Assembly: GCF_001659605.2 (NCBI RefSeq)
Contig: NC_035161.2
Coordinates: forward strand, 8,665,738 to 8,729,737
Origin: Manihot esculenta
Taxonomy: Eukaryota; Streptophyta; Magnoliopsida; Malpighiales; Euphorbiaceae
Reading direction: 5' to 3'
DNA length: 64,000 bases
Both the position numbers and the translations under genes were made by a program. The notes beneath the pieces were generated by a model. It was not told the DNA's origin and made no database searches. It saw only the letters and a list, made by a program, of their open reading frames with translations. Positions 21,470 to 32,564 of the stretch are shown piece after piece. The first letter of the stretch is position 1. Every line of letters begins with the position of its first letter.

Positions 21470-23086
21470 TAGGGGTGTAATCATATCAAGCCGAGTCAAG
21501 TCGAGTTTTATAAAGTTTAAACTCATTTATTAAAAAATTTTATAAGCTCGAGTTCAAGCACGACCTCGACTCAAAAATTAAATACTATAATCGAGCTCGA
21601 CTCATGAAAAGTTCGTTTAAACTAATAACGAGTCTAATTCAAAATCGAACTCGAAAGCTCGATTAAAAAACTTGTTTAAACTAATAATGAGTCTAATTGA
21701 AACTCGACCTCGAAAACTCAATTAAAAAGTTCGTTAACAAAATTTAATTCATTTAAATTTTTAAATATTAAAATTTTAAACTAAAAGATCAAAAAAGACT
21801 TTAATAAAATTAAATGTTATTTAATTAAAATCTATTGTAATTAAATCCTTAATTTAAAATACAATAGAAAGTGATATCTTTATTTATAGAGGAGTTTCAC
21901 CCCTCCATTTCTATAAGTTTTCGACGTGGAATAGAAGATATTGTTTCAGTAACTTTCAATACCTCACATGCAAAATAATCTTCAAATACTAATAATAAAC
22001 TTTTAATTAATTATATAAAATATATTTAATATAAAATTAACAATATAATATTAAATTTAATAATTATTTATTTAAATATTTATATTACATAAAAAATTAA
22101 TTAAAATATATATAATAAATATATAAATCTATATATAAACCGTCTATACAGGTGGGAGAAAGAGAGTTTTTTTTTAAAAAAAATTACATAGTTTTAATTA
22201 AATTTGTATAATTTTATTGTTAATATCAATAGATATTTTTATATAAAATTTATCAATATATTATCATTGATTATTCATATATCATCATTTCATTATTCAT
22301 ATATTATTATTTATTTTTATTTAAATATAAAATTTATATTAAATTATTTTATATTTTATAAAAAATACTATATATCTAATATAAATATAAAATATTACAT
22401 AAAATAAATATATTAATATAAGTATAATCAATTTAAACTATATAATTAATTATATATATACATTATATTCAAATTTTATCAATAGAATCATATTGATTTA
22501 TATTAATAATAACAATAGTTTATTAAGAGATTTAATAGTTTAAAATGGGTGTTTATTTAGAAAGACATATAATGAAAAATAAATATATAAATTAATAACA
22601 TAGTTATATAATTAAGAAATGGAAATATAAAAATTAACAATATATATGATAAATAGAATAAGTGGGGTGTAATCGAATCGAGTCGAGTCTCTTAACGAGT
22701 CTGCTCGATAAGCATCTTAACGAGTCTGCTTGATAAGCATCTTAACGAGTCTGCTCGATAAGCATCTTAACGAGTCTGCTCGATAAGCATCTTAACGAGT
22801 TTGTTCACGAGTCTGTTCACGAGTATCTTAACGAGATTATTCACGAGTCTCTTAACGAGTCTGTTCACGAGCCACTTAACGAGTCTGTTCACGAGCCTCT
22901 TAACGAGTCAGCTCGCGAACCTTAACGAGTCGAATACTACTGAGCTCAAGTTTAGCTCGTTTAATAAACGAGTCTAAAAATTAAGCTCGAGCTCGGCTCA
23001 TTTAGAAATCGAATCGAGCCCGATCAAGCTTTTATCGAGTCGAGCCTCGCATAGCTCACGAATAGCTTGGTTCGTTTACAGCCCTA
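21470..23086. mobile_element. Non-autonomous hAT-like DNA transposon, 1617 bp
   Basis: The ends are TAGGGGTGTAA at 21470 and, inverted at 23086, TAGGGCTGTAA, forming a short imperfect terminal inverted repeat. An exact 8-bp duplication (ATTGGCAG) flanks it. Subterminal sequence at both ends is rich in CGAG/CTCG words, and the middle (about 21740-22670) is extremely AT-rich with no transposase. The short open frames inside are chance frames in AT-rich DNA. Superfamily assignment rests on target duplication length and TIR form. Confidence 0.88.
22691..22930. repeat. Tandem 25-bp repeat inside the hAT-like element
   Basis: Four units of 25 bp start with CTTAACGAGTCTGC at 22691, 22716, 22741 and 22766. 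They are followed by shortened derivatives of the same words (CACGAGTC, CTTAACGAG) to about 22930. Subterminal repeats are typical transposase-binding regions in hAT elements; that role is inferred here. Confidence 0.85.
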
Positions 23087-23094
23087 ATTGGCAG
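23087..23094. repeat. 8-bp target duplication ATTGGCAG, right copy
   Basis: Exact copy of 21462-21469; element G gag resumes directly afterwards. Confidence 0.9.
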
Positions 23095-24075
23095 TTACGA
23101 CAGCCGTACAACCGGAATTTTAATTACAGAAATTCTGGTTCGACAGGGATGCAACAGTATAGAGGCAATTACAGTGGGCAGCCTTCTAAGGTTGTAAATT
23201 CTGGCAATCCTCATAATACTATGAAAGAAATGAGAGACAGTAAAGGAAAGGTAGTCACCACTACAGCAAACAAAGGAAGCAGAACCAATCCTTATCAGAA
23301 GCCAACGGGAGACATATGTTACCGCTACAGGCAACCTGGTCATCGATCAAATAATTATCCAGAATGTAGAGGAGTTAATACTGATCGCCAATAGATTAAT
23401 GTAGTTGAGCAGGTAGTTGAAACTAATGAGGAAGTGGATGACAATGACGGATCTATTGCTGGTTCTGAAGATGGAGAGGTCACCTATATGGTGAAGAAAA
23501 TCTTATGCTCAACAAAACAAGAGGATGAGACGCAAAAGAGAAAGATTTTTCAGGCAAAGTGTCGAGTAGGAGAGGCAATTTATAGAATAATTATAGATAG
23601 ATGCAGTTGTGAGAATTTGATTGCTAAGTAATTGGTGGAGAAATTGCAGTTGCCTACACAGCCGCACCCTTCGCCATACAAAGTCAGATGGATTAAGGAA
23701 GGTCCGACAATTGAGGTTAACAGAATCTACAGTGTGCCTATTTCGATCGGTAAATCTTATACTGAACCTGTTAATTGTGATGTTGTGGATATTGATTGCT
23801 ATGAAATTTTGCTAGGTCGCCCTTGGCAATTCGATGTTGATGCTTTGCATAAGGGGAAGGAGAATTCATACATATTCACGTGGAATCAAAAGAAGATTAT
23901 TATCTTGTCTTTCGGTTCTGCGAAACATTCTAAAGTGGAAGGGAAGAATGATGTTGCTGTTTTCACGAGAGTGCAGAGGCTATCAGGTGCAGTTGAGAAA
24001 TCTGGAGGCACATTGGCTTTATTGGTGAGAGCAAAATGTGCAATGGAGGATGCACCATCTTTACCACCACCCATC
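23095..24075 (+). pseudogene. Element G gag C-terminus and protease
   Basis: The zinc knuckle appears as CYRYRQPGHRSNNYPE: two of its ligand cysteines have become Tyr. After a stop near 23393, the protease region follows (about 23540-23920) with IIIDRCSCENLIAK where a DSGS motif is expected, then LLGRPWQFDVD. Both the knuckle and the active site are therefore destroyed. The final codons before 24075 continue into 26361 once the solo LTR is removed. The end is set by the left target duplication of LTR C. Confidence 0.8.
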
Positions 24076-26360
24076 TGTAATACCCGGCTAGACTCCGGTA
24101 TCGGAATTCCTACCGTCCGGTGGAATCTCGGATGTCGGAGGCCTCTAGTAGGGTAGAAACATGTTTCCATAAAATGTTTTAAGGTATTTCATGGTTTTAA
24201 GTAAAATAGAAATGAGTTTTTGCACAAAAATAATCTTGGAGGAAAACTCAGGTTCGGCCGCCGAACATGCATGCCTTCGGGAGCGCCTTTAGGCTCCCGA
24301 AAGCATAAGTGAGGAAAGTCCAGGTTCGGCCGCCGAACCTCAAGTTCGGCCACCGAACATGGCATGCATGCGGAGGCACGTTCGGCCCCCGAACGTGGCC
24401 TGGCCAGCCACTATAAAAAGGTCCCTTAGCCGAAAACGGGCGAACTTTTTCCCCATTTCCGGCCAAGGTGAGCTCTCCGCCGTCCCTCACCGATCTTGAG
24501 TTCTTTCCTTCCAATCCTACTCGATTTTCATGAGTTTTTACTTTGTTTTGAAGATTTTCAAGCTTTGAGCAAAGTTTTGGAGCCTTGAAGTTCAAGGGAA
24601 CTCAACCCCTCCCATCTCCGAGTTTAGGTCATCTCTCTCTCGATCTCCACGAGGTAAGAGCCGATCTTAAGCTCATTGCATGTTTTAAGCAAGTTTTAAG
24701 TAGATCTATGGGGTAGAATGCATGTTTAGCTCATAGTTAGGTTTATGGGTTTTATATGTGTTTATGAACAATGTGAGTTGCTTGTTGTGTTGTAGTTGGG
24801 GTTTTTGTTGGTTTGATGCCCCTAGGAACTTGTATGCTTGTTTGTGTATGTTTGGGAATGTTGTAGAATAGGTTTATGCATGATTGGGTAGTTTTGGAGG
24901 CAATGTGCATAGAAGAGCTGAGTTTCTGCCACTGAGGGAGAAACCAGGTTCGGCAGCCGAAGGAACTTTCGGCCGCCGAACATGCTTGTGGAGGCAGCCT
25001 TCGGCTGCCGAAGCTTGCCCCCGAAAGAGGACTTTCGTCTCTGTCTGGGAGTTTCGGCCGCCGAAAGTGCCGTCGAACATGCATGAGTTTCGCCTCTGTC
25101 TGGGAGTTTCGGCCGCCGAAGGTGCCGCCGAACCTGCCTGACTTTCGGCTCTGGAGGGACTTTCGGCCGCCGAACCTACCACCGAAAGTGCCTTGTCCAG
25201 CCCTCTCTTGCATGTTTTTCTATGATTGTTTTATGATGTTTTAGGGGGTTTTTGGGGAGTAGTTTAGAGTTATGTTCTTGTTTGTTTGGTCCCTCATTTG
25301 AGTCCACCTGTGTAGGTTCGGATCCGAGGAACCGAGGACCCCAGCAGTGAGTCAGCTACTCCAGTGTCTGGTCAAAGCTACCCAGAGGTGAGTGGAATAA
25401 CTTATCATGTTTTAAAGTAAATAATGGACTTTTCAGCATGTTTCACGCATCATGAATGCCATGAGATATACTAGGTTGTTTGCATTAGAATTCACGAATA
25501 TGTTGCATTGCATGCTTTATTGTTGATTGATGTGGATGAACGTTGGATGATCCAAAGCCCTCGATCTATGGTATGACGATGTGATATGTACGGTATGGAA
25601 TGTAAGACCAGTGGGACCTATTCTACGTTCGCTGGCACTATGTAAGAGAAAGACCAGGACCCATTCTACGTTCTGGCACAGTTGGACACTGTATTGTTAT
25701 GCTATGTAAGGGAAAGACCAGGACCCATTCTACGTTCTGGCACAGTTGGACTATGTTGAGGGCTATTGGTGACAAGTTCATCCTTGATGTGATTAGCTGT
25801 GATGTGGTGCATTCCATGATCCATATGATTTAAATGTTTTTATTATTCTGCTCACTGGGCTCTAGTAGCTCACCCCTCTCCCATTTTCCCCAGGATTGCA
25901 GGTACAGGGTAGACCAGGAGATCCATAAGAGTAATAAAGTCATGTGTATGTAATAGATAGTGTGGACATGATAAATGTATTAATGTTATGTAAAAGTACA
26001 GTTTTAGGTATGTAATGACTTTGAGGATTAGAGGTTGTGCTTGACTATATGTTTAAGATATCCCTTTCAATACATGATCTTATATGTATTATGATGATTA
26101 TGCAAAACCAACTCAACTTATGATGTATCGCCCATTGGGGCATTGATGAGATCCCAAAGAGGGGTCATGATTATGATTATATTTATATACAGTGCATGCA
26201 CAGGTTGAGTTGGTGTATGAACGAAAGAAAAGTTTTAAATTTTTATGAATTTTCTTGATCATGTATGGGATTAAACAGGTTTTCAGGATTGCATGTTAGG
26301 CTTGCTACGGGTCCCGGCGGCCTTAAGTCGACCTGGATCCTAGCGCCGGTAGCGGTTACA
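24076..26360 (+). mobile_element. Solo LTR C of the element A/B family, 2285 bp
   Basis: It starts TGTAATACCCGGCTAG, ends GCGGTTACA and has all family landmarks (GCC-motif clusters at about 24250-24360 and 24950-25180, TATA block near 24411). It is flanked by the exact 5-bp duplication CCATC (24071-24075 and 26361-26365) with no internal region, so it is the product of LTR-LTR recombination. Its variable repeat (about 25605-25750) has three units around 'accaggacccattctacgtt'. Confidence 0.95.
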
Positions 26361-26365
26361 CCATC

Positions 26366-27245
26366 AAAGAGCTGTTGAAGGAGTTTCCTAAGATAGTAGA
26401 GGAATCATCCAAACTTCCACCTCTGCAGGATATCCAACATCAGATTGATCTTATTCCTGGATTAAAATTACCGAATCTGCCTCATTATAAGATAAGTCCA
26501 AAGGTAAGTAAAATCCTCCAACAGGAAGAATTACTGAAGAAGGGGCATATTCGGGAGAGCATTAGCTCCTACGGAGTACCTGCTCTATTAGTTCTAAACA
26601 AAGATGAGACTTGGAGAATGTGCGTGAATAGTAAGGCCATCAACAAAATTACAGTTCAGTATTGATTTTCTATTCCACGACTGGATGACATGCTGGATCA
26701 GCTATTTGAGTCTAAAGTCTTCTCTAAAATCGATCTTAAAAGCAGCTATCACCAAATTCGGATCAAAGAGGGAGATGAATGGAAGACCACCTTCAAGACT
26801 AAGGAAGGCTTGTATGAGTGGTTGGTTATGCCTTTTGGTTTGACGAATGCACCTAGCACTTTTATGCGACTCATGAACCAAGTTTTGCGTCCTTTCTTAC
26901 GTAAATTTGTGGTTGTTTATTTTGATGACATCTTAATTTTTAGTCGCAGCGAAGAAGAATATTTATAGTATCTCCGTCAAATCATAACAGCCTTGCAAGA
27001 AAGTGACCTAGTTATTAATCTTAAGAAGTGCATTTATATGACGGAGCGCATGCTGTTCCTGGGATTCATTGTTAATGCAGAAGGGATACATGTTGATACA
27101 AAGAAAGTAGAAGCAATACGGAATTGGCCCATCCCCGAAACTATTTTTGAAAATCACAACTTTTATGACCTTACTACTTTCTATCGACGGTTTATCAGAA
27201 ATTTCAGCAATATCGTTACCCCAATCACAGATTGCTTGAAGAAAG
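26366..27245 (+). pseudogene. Element G reverse transcriptase remnant
   Basis: The RT palm is recognisable from LPPLQDIQHQIDLIPG (about 26418) through [15 protein letters not shown] (about 26718), [14 protein letters not shown] and [11 protein letters not shown] (about 26910), to RRFIRNFSNIVTPITDCLKK (about 27190-27245). Two stops interrupt it at 26662-26664 (TGA where Arg is usual) and 26966-26968 (TAG where Gln is usual). Both are single C-to-T changes. The catalytic Asp residues remain, but no intact product is possible. Confidence 0.88.
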
Positions 27246-27837
27246 TTCGCAGCATATATTCTTATTCAACAATCTTATCATCTCAACTGATTATTTATGC
27301 TAACTGAATGAATGGTTGCAGGCGCTGAGTAATGGCAAGTACAAAAGTGTATGGCATAGAGCCGTTGTTAATGCAGAAAAAGCTAGGATGTCGGTTGCTT
27401 CCTTCCTTTGCCCACATGATGATTCTGTAATTAGCCCAGCAACTCAACATGGAGTTGGAGCCATGTATAGGGATTTCACTTATGCTGAATATTATAAAAA
27501 GTTTTGGAGCAGGAACTTGGATCAAGAGCATTGTTTGGAACTTTTCAAGAACTAGCTTCCTAATATTCAAGAGCATTGTTTGAATATTCTTATCTATTTC
27601 TGCAAATTTCCTATATATGTTACCATCAAGGACATTGGTCATTCAATGTGAGGGACACTGCACTATAATATTCAAATAAAGTTAATGCTCAGCATCAATC
27701 GTCTAATTTTTTATGATATTCAAGCAAGTGAATGCTTAATTTAGCAGAAAACATACAAAATCAAGACCGATTTGGATAGAAGATTGAAAATGGTCTAGAT
27801 TTAACATTACCAATAAGTACAGAGGTGAACAGAAAAG
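27246..27837 (+). other. Host-derived segment carrying the last exon of a 2-oxoglutarate dioxygenase
   Basis: The gypsy RT reading stops at about 27245 and integrase sequence reappears at about 27838. Between them lie an intron-like tail, a dioxygenase exon (27322-27555) and a 3' region with an AATAAA at 27675-27680. Apart from that exon no gene is seen. Confidence 0.65.
27322..27555 (+). pseudogene. Terminal exon of a 2-oxoglutarate/Fe(II)-dependent dioxygenase (orphan)
   Basis: The exon begins after a branch-point-like GCTAAC (about 27299) and a ttgcag acceptor, and reads ALSNGKYKSVWHRAVVNAEK, then ARMSVASFLCP, GAMYRDFTYAEYYKKFW and a stop at 27553-27555. NGKYKSVWHRAVVN with the HRAV motif is the conserved 2OG-dioxygenase C-terminal region (DMR6/flavanone 3-hydroxylase-like enzymes); its His is normally an Fe(II) ligand. 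The Arg of the RxS motif that binds 2-oxoglutarate is present (ARMS). The frame is open for about 77 codons. No upstream exons are visible, because the left side is element G RT. It is therefore an orphan fragment, not a functional gene. Confidence 0.85.
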
Positions 27838-27995
27838 ATGTATTTAGGCATTTCCTCAAACATGTGGTGATGTTGTATGTTCTTCCTCGGTCCATCGTCA
27901 GTTATAAGGATCCCTTACTCCTAAATAATTTTTAGACAGAGCTCTTTTGTTTGCAGGGCATGAAGCTAAGTCATGACTTTTGAGGTCTGTTAAAG
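27838..27995 (+). pseudogene. Element G integrase fragment
   Basis: The frame reads KHVVMLYVLPRSIVSYKDP, then LLLNNF, a stop, and TELFCLQGMKLSHDF. This matches the usual gypsy integrase block LPRSIVSDRDPLF...FW; the catalytic Asp of the SDRD motif has become Tyr. It is short, stop-interrupted and followed by unrelated sequence. Confidence 0.75.
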
Positions 27996-28000
27996 GAAGT

Positions 28001-28836
28001 GATATTTTTGCTTCAAATTTTCTACAAGTTCCAAGAATTTCTAGTTTCTGTATTTTGTTTGTGTTAGCTGCAAAATAGGTATGATTGATTAGCTTGTAAG
28101 ACTAGTATTCTAAGTAGGGTGCTCCATTTCTCTTTCATTTGATTAGGTAGAAACCATGTGAGTTTAACTCTATAAATAGGCTTGTCTTGCTGAAAATATG
28201 CATGAAAAGAAAGAAATAAAAGATCAGATCTTGTTCTAGCAGATTTCTCACTCATTTGCTTAGTTTTTTCTCCCTCCAAATCCGACAATGTCTCTGTTTT
28301 GCCCACTGAAATAATACCACCTGTTACCACAAAAGGATCCAAATACCAAGGGCAACCAGCGTTGCTGCTACCAGATCTTCGCGGAGAGAACACCGTAGAT
28401 GAAGGCCAAGAGAAGCCGACGGCCACAATTGAGGCGAGTCTCACCAATTGCTACTCCACAAAGAAAGGCCACTGGAGGAGAGCTAGAAAACACAAGCATA
28501 GTGCCAAGGAAGGGATGATTTGTGTTAAAGGAAATTATTGGTACCACTGCCACTGGAGGAGAAGACACAACAAGGAGCCAAACTCCACATATTTGATTGA
28601 GTTATTTGGAGCAATGATGAATCAAGTTGAAGTAAGACAAGGATGCTAAGACAAATTCACATCCACATGCCACGCAGAGAACATCTTTAAGTAAGCAATT
28701 TATTTGATAGAAGTACAGTATTACAATCGTGTCGTAGCTCTCATTTGTTTATTACAGAAATTACATATACTGTGAAAGCAACATTTGAAAATCTCATTTC
28801 ACAAACTTCAGAAGTTAAAAAATCCAAAGTATGCTC
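28001..28836. other. Spacer between element G and COMT; LTR- or promoter-like segment and COMT 3' region
   Basis: No supported gene. A TGTTAGCTGC start-like word near 28061, a TATAAATA at 28171-28178 and a mixed open frame at 28299-28649 suggest an LTR or leader fragment, but ends could not be fixed. Bases about 28690-28836 belong to the COMT 3' untranslated region, with minus-strand AATAAA signals at 28704-28699 and 28753-28748. Confidence 0.45.
28748..28753 (-). terminator. COMT polyadenylation signal
   Basis: The minus strand reads AATAAA about 85 bp after the COMT stop. A second AATAAA at 28704-28699 is an alternative. Both lie at normal plant distances; actual cleavage sites cannot be seen. 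Confidence 0.6.
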
Positions 28837-31800
28837 TCAGGCACTCTTCAAGAATTCCATCACATAGGTATGGAAGGCTCTGCACACCACTCTGAAACCT
28901 TGAAATCCAGCTCCCTTGGCCAATGCCTCAAATTCCTTTTCAGTTCTCTCTTTCCCACCTGGGTTGTGAGCCAACATGATGCAATCAATGTGGACCACTG
29001 TCTTGGTGGCGAGGCTGTTATCTGGCGCCACCGGAAGAATGCATTCTGCTACTATCACCTTCCCATGTGGTGGCAGCGCATTGTAACAATTCTTCAAGAA
29101 TTTTAAGCAGTGTTCATCACTCCAGTCGTGGCATATCCACTGTAAAAGAATCATGACCGCTCATTACATGTTCGGCAAAAGGTTTCAACAGGATAGTTGC
29201 AAGCTTACCTTCATGAAAATGGCATCTCCTTTAGGAACACTAACGAACATGTCTCCACCAACATGCTCCACTCCTACAACCAACATCACAACTCATGACT
29301 ATCTCAGAATTAAGCAGAATATTAAGAAGAAGATCATGGAGTTTGGAAGAGAATTCCTAAATACCAGGATGGGGTGGAGCGTCGTCAATAACATGGGGCA
29401 AATCGAAGTTAATGCCTTTGATTGAAGGGTATTTGGAGACGATCATGCTGAGGACCGCTCCAGTTCCACCACCAACATCCACAATGGAAGAAAGGCCTTG
29501 GAAGCCTTCGTAAGTCTCAAGAATTTTCTTCATGGTAATGGTTGAGTGGTCAGCCATTCCCTTATTGAAAACCTTGTTAAATCTTGGATCTGTGCCATGA
29601 TATTCGAATGCTGTCATTCCATATGCCTTGTTAAATGGAATGCCTCCTTCAAGAACTGCATCTTTCAAGTGATACCTATAATCAACACAGCCATTGGTTT
29701 CTTATAATCATGCATTTTAGATTTGCATAAAATTTTGTTTTTGTGTTTGAATTCAATGTAATTGTTTACTGGACGGATCCACGGTGGGGCATGGGAGCTA
29801 TGGGCCTTCTAAAAATTTTCAAATTTTGCAGGAATATTTAGATAGTTTTAGATATAGTAGAAAAATTATCATTAAATCTCTGTTTAAAAAATTTATTAGT
29901 TAGTATTTATTTTAAAATTACTCCATCCAAATATTTTGTACTTAATAAAATTAATTTTTTTTAATTTTTTTATCAAATAAATCTTTATTTACCTTCAATA
30001 TTATTTAATTCATTTAATTTTAATTATTTATTTTATTTTATTCCTCCCATTTTCTATTTTTTTATTCTAAAAAAATTATTTCCCATCTTTAAAATTTTAA
30101 CTCCAATATGTAAATTTTTTTTAAATTTATTGATTCATTGTGTAATTTAATTTTATAAGCTATTTTTATTATTAAGAAGAAATTATCTCACTTAATTAAT
30201 TTTTAATTTATTTATATAATTAAAATTATTTAAGAAACAAATTTTAAATTTTAAATTTTTATAAATAAAAGTATTTTATAAATAATATTTTATTAATTAA
30301 TGAGTTTAATGAACTATTTAAATTTTTAAAAAATAATTTAGTTTTAAAAATATAAATTTAAGGGGTAATAAATTAGATAATTTAAATTTAAAAATATTTA
30401 AAAATAATTCAAGTATTATTTTTATAGATAATAGATTAAATTATTTAAATTTAAAAAAATAAAATGAAAATATTATTTCTATAATTTATAAGTTAGATAA
30501 TTTAATTTTAAAAAATAAATTTTATAATAAATATTATATTAAATAATTATATCACTTTAATCATATTTTTTATGAATTTATATGTTACCGCTTAGTGAAT
30601 TTTTTTTTTCTATAATAAATATTATTAAAAGTTGATTTTTTAGAAATGAAAATGTTATTAATATATTTTAATAAATAAATAAATTATAATTTAATTATAA
30701 TTTTTTATAAATTTTTTAAATATATATTTATTTTATATATTTTATTTTACAAATTGAACTTTCTAAATAAAATTTCGTATTTACCATTTGATTTAGAATT
30801 TTCAAACAAAATGAAATAAAATAAAACATAATAAGAAAAATAAACTTCCTTTTTTATTTAAGTGTAATCTTTTGATTCTTTGCAAAATTATCTTAATCAA
30901 AATAATCGATGAATTGATTTTATCTGTTATAAAATATTCAATGAAAATCAGTAAAAAATTTTCCAATACGCAGAAAGCATCATTTTACTTTCAGTTCAAA
31001 ACATTATTTGAAATATTTTTATTTAATATTTTAAAATTTTTATAACCGAAATATATTAAATTAAATTTAACTATTTTAAATTAATATATTTATTGCATGC
31101 ATAATTTCAAATATAAAATAACTTTAAATATATCATCAAATATAATTTTAAAGTAAAAGTTAATATATTAAAACTTTAAAAATATTATATATATATAACT
31201 TGAAAAGGAGGTGCAGAGTGAAAATGGGAAAACGGTGCGTGTGATTTTCAAAAATGTATACACGCGTGCGTGGTAGGTGAAGTTTTAGTTGCGGACTAGT
31301 TATGAAAATTGAGAAAGTGACGAAATTGGTGGGCAGCTAAATTCTTTGTCGTAAACCGCAAGTGGCAGTGGACAAAGATCATTTCATTTCAGGCGTGGTA
31401 ATCCTTTCCTAATTCCTCATTCATCATTGCCTCCTCCATAATTAAGCTTAATTCTAAACTATAAGATGAGAATTAAAGATAATTACCAGCTTTCCATGAG
31501 GACTTTGTCCTGGTTCATCAGACAAAGGGCGGCAATAGAGACGCCATCTTCATTCTTCGTCAAGAATTTGCATACAGGAGCAAGACCATACAGCCTCTCA
31601 ACTTTGCCATCAGGAAGGGTTCTCAGAGAAAATTTAAGTATGGAGTAGCTGGCTAAGAGTCGCAAGATACGGTCCAACATCACTGGAGCATCTGGATTGC
31701 TGGTGGGCAACTGAGAAGCGATGTCGGTCGGCGACAAGAACGCACCAGGACCAGCTTTACCGATGATTTCAAGCAGGTCGAGCTCAATAGCAGATTTCAA

Positions 31801-31905
31801 GACCATAGGGAGTACAGATGCGCTAGTTAGTTGCATAGCAAAGAGATTTGCCTCTTCGTCTGAGATCTGAGTAGGAGTCATTTGAGTTTCGGCGGTTGAA
31901 CCCAT
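28837..31905 (-). CDS. COMT: Caffeic acid 3-O-methyltransferase (COMT), four exons, 365 residues
   Basis: It transfers a methyl group from S-adenosylmethionine to the 3/5-hydroxyl of caffeoyl/5-hydroxyconiferyl compounds in cytosolic monolignol synthesis (syringyl lignin). Exons on the minus strand are 31905-31487, 29675-29365, 29273-29209 and 29139-28837 (419, 311, 65 and 303 bp); all introns are GT-AG and the joined frame is 1098 nt. The protein has the N-terminal dimerisation domain and the SAM loop VDVGGGTG (205-212). Counting residues places catalytic His269, Glu297 and Glu329 at the numbers used for alfalfa COMT, along with SAM ligands Gly208, Asp231, Asp251, Met252 and Lys265, and substrate residues Phe176, Met180, His183 and Asn324. 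The start [13 protein letters not shown] is typical of the family. It appears fully functional. Promoter and poly(A) signals are listed separately. Confidence 0.97.
29676..31486 (-). other. COMT intron 1 (1811 bp)
   Basis: The donor is GTAATT at 31486 and the acceptor TATAG at 29676. Most of it is very AT-rich. Near 29770-29830 (plus strand 'ggggcatgggagctatggg') it holds a short GC-richer piece that looks like a transposon relic, and near 31200-31270 a GC-richer ACGCGTGCG-containing patch. No gene or structured RNA was recognised. Confidence 0.9.
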
Positions 31906-32000
31906 GATGAACAGAGTTTCAAGAAGACGGAAGAAGAGAGAAGAGAATGAAAAGAAAGAGTTTTTGGTATATGGGTTTCAAGAAGAGTGGTGTCGAAGTA

Positions 32001-32008
32001 GTTATATA
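32001..32008 (-). promoter_or_regulatory. COMT TATA box
   Basis: The minus strand reads TATATAAC, about 96-103 bp upstream of the COMT ATG. This predicts a start of transcription near 31970 and a 5' untranslated region of about 65 bp rich in GA/CT (the plus strand shows gaagaagagag). Confidence 0.65.
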
Positions 32009-32557
32009 CGTGGTGATTTGCTCAACTACCTCCCTAGAGCTATAGGCCCCCATGAAAAAGGTCAAGGTTCCCATCAAACCATGAACTAAATTTAAATACT
32101 TGTATAATTACTGTATAATTAACAAATAATTTGTAAATTATAACTTTTATTAGATCATAATTAGCAATATTTTTTAATAAGATAAATATTGAAATTAATT
32201 TTAAATAATCAATAAAACCTGAAAAATCCTTAAATCATATTCAAATTCATTTGGTATTTTTTAGTTGTTAGTTAGGAAATTATTGTTAGAGAATTAATTT
32301 AAACTATATAATTTAATTATTATTAAAAATTCTTTCCCTAATACCTAGAGAGAAGGTTTTCTCTGAGGTATTAATTTGTTTATATAAAATTAAAATTTTT
32401 TTTCTTTAATTTATGATTTAATAGCTAAGAAGTCAAAGTATCAAAGAAAAAGTTAAATATCCAGGGGAAGGCAGACAAAAAAAAAAGTAGGATGTTGTTT
32501 TGGTGATGTGCATGTAGATTCCTATGGGGGCTGGTTCAAGCCTTGAACCAGTTCAAG

Positions 32558-32564
32558 ACCAACC
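32558..32564 (+). promoter_or_regulatory. AC-II-type MYB element upstream of COMT
   Basis: ACCAACC on the plus strand lies about 650 bp upstream of the COMT ATG. AC elements of this sequence are known MYB sites in lignin-gene promoters. It sits directly beside a 21-bp inverted repeat (32531-32551). A role here is inference, and the distance is longer than usual. Confidence 0.4.

Larger units (their letters stand above)
20901..28000 (+). mobile_element. Element G: old, multiply interrupted Ty3/gypsy retrotransposon
   Basis: Colinear remnants on the plus strand are gag (20920-21469 and 23095-23390), protease (about 23540-23920), RT (26366-27245) and integrase (about 27838-27995). They are separated by a hAT-like transposon, a solo LTR and a host dioxygenase exon. 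Removing the two insertions with target duplications restores continuity, which proves that the pieces belong together. Stops, lost zinc ligands and a lost protease catalytic motif show it is long dead. No LTR could be assigned with confidence. Confidence 0.8.

Noticed and set aside
22204..22407. 67-codon Ile/Tyr/Asn-rich frame
   Set aside because: Chance frame in extremely AT-rich DNA within the hAT-like element; no similarity to a transposase.
22691..22930. CRISPR-like regularly spaced repeats
   Set aside because: The units are head-to-tail with no unique spacers and lie inside a plant hAT-like transposon.
28299..28649. 116-codon frame and overlapping minus-strand 127-codon frame near COMT
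   Set aside because: No recognisable domain, overlapping frames on both strands, no splice or start context. Probably a decayed LTR or leader fragment.
28831..29425. Plus-strand frames of about 90 codons across COMT exons 2-4
   Set aside because: Shadows of the well-supported minus-strand COMT exons.
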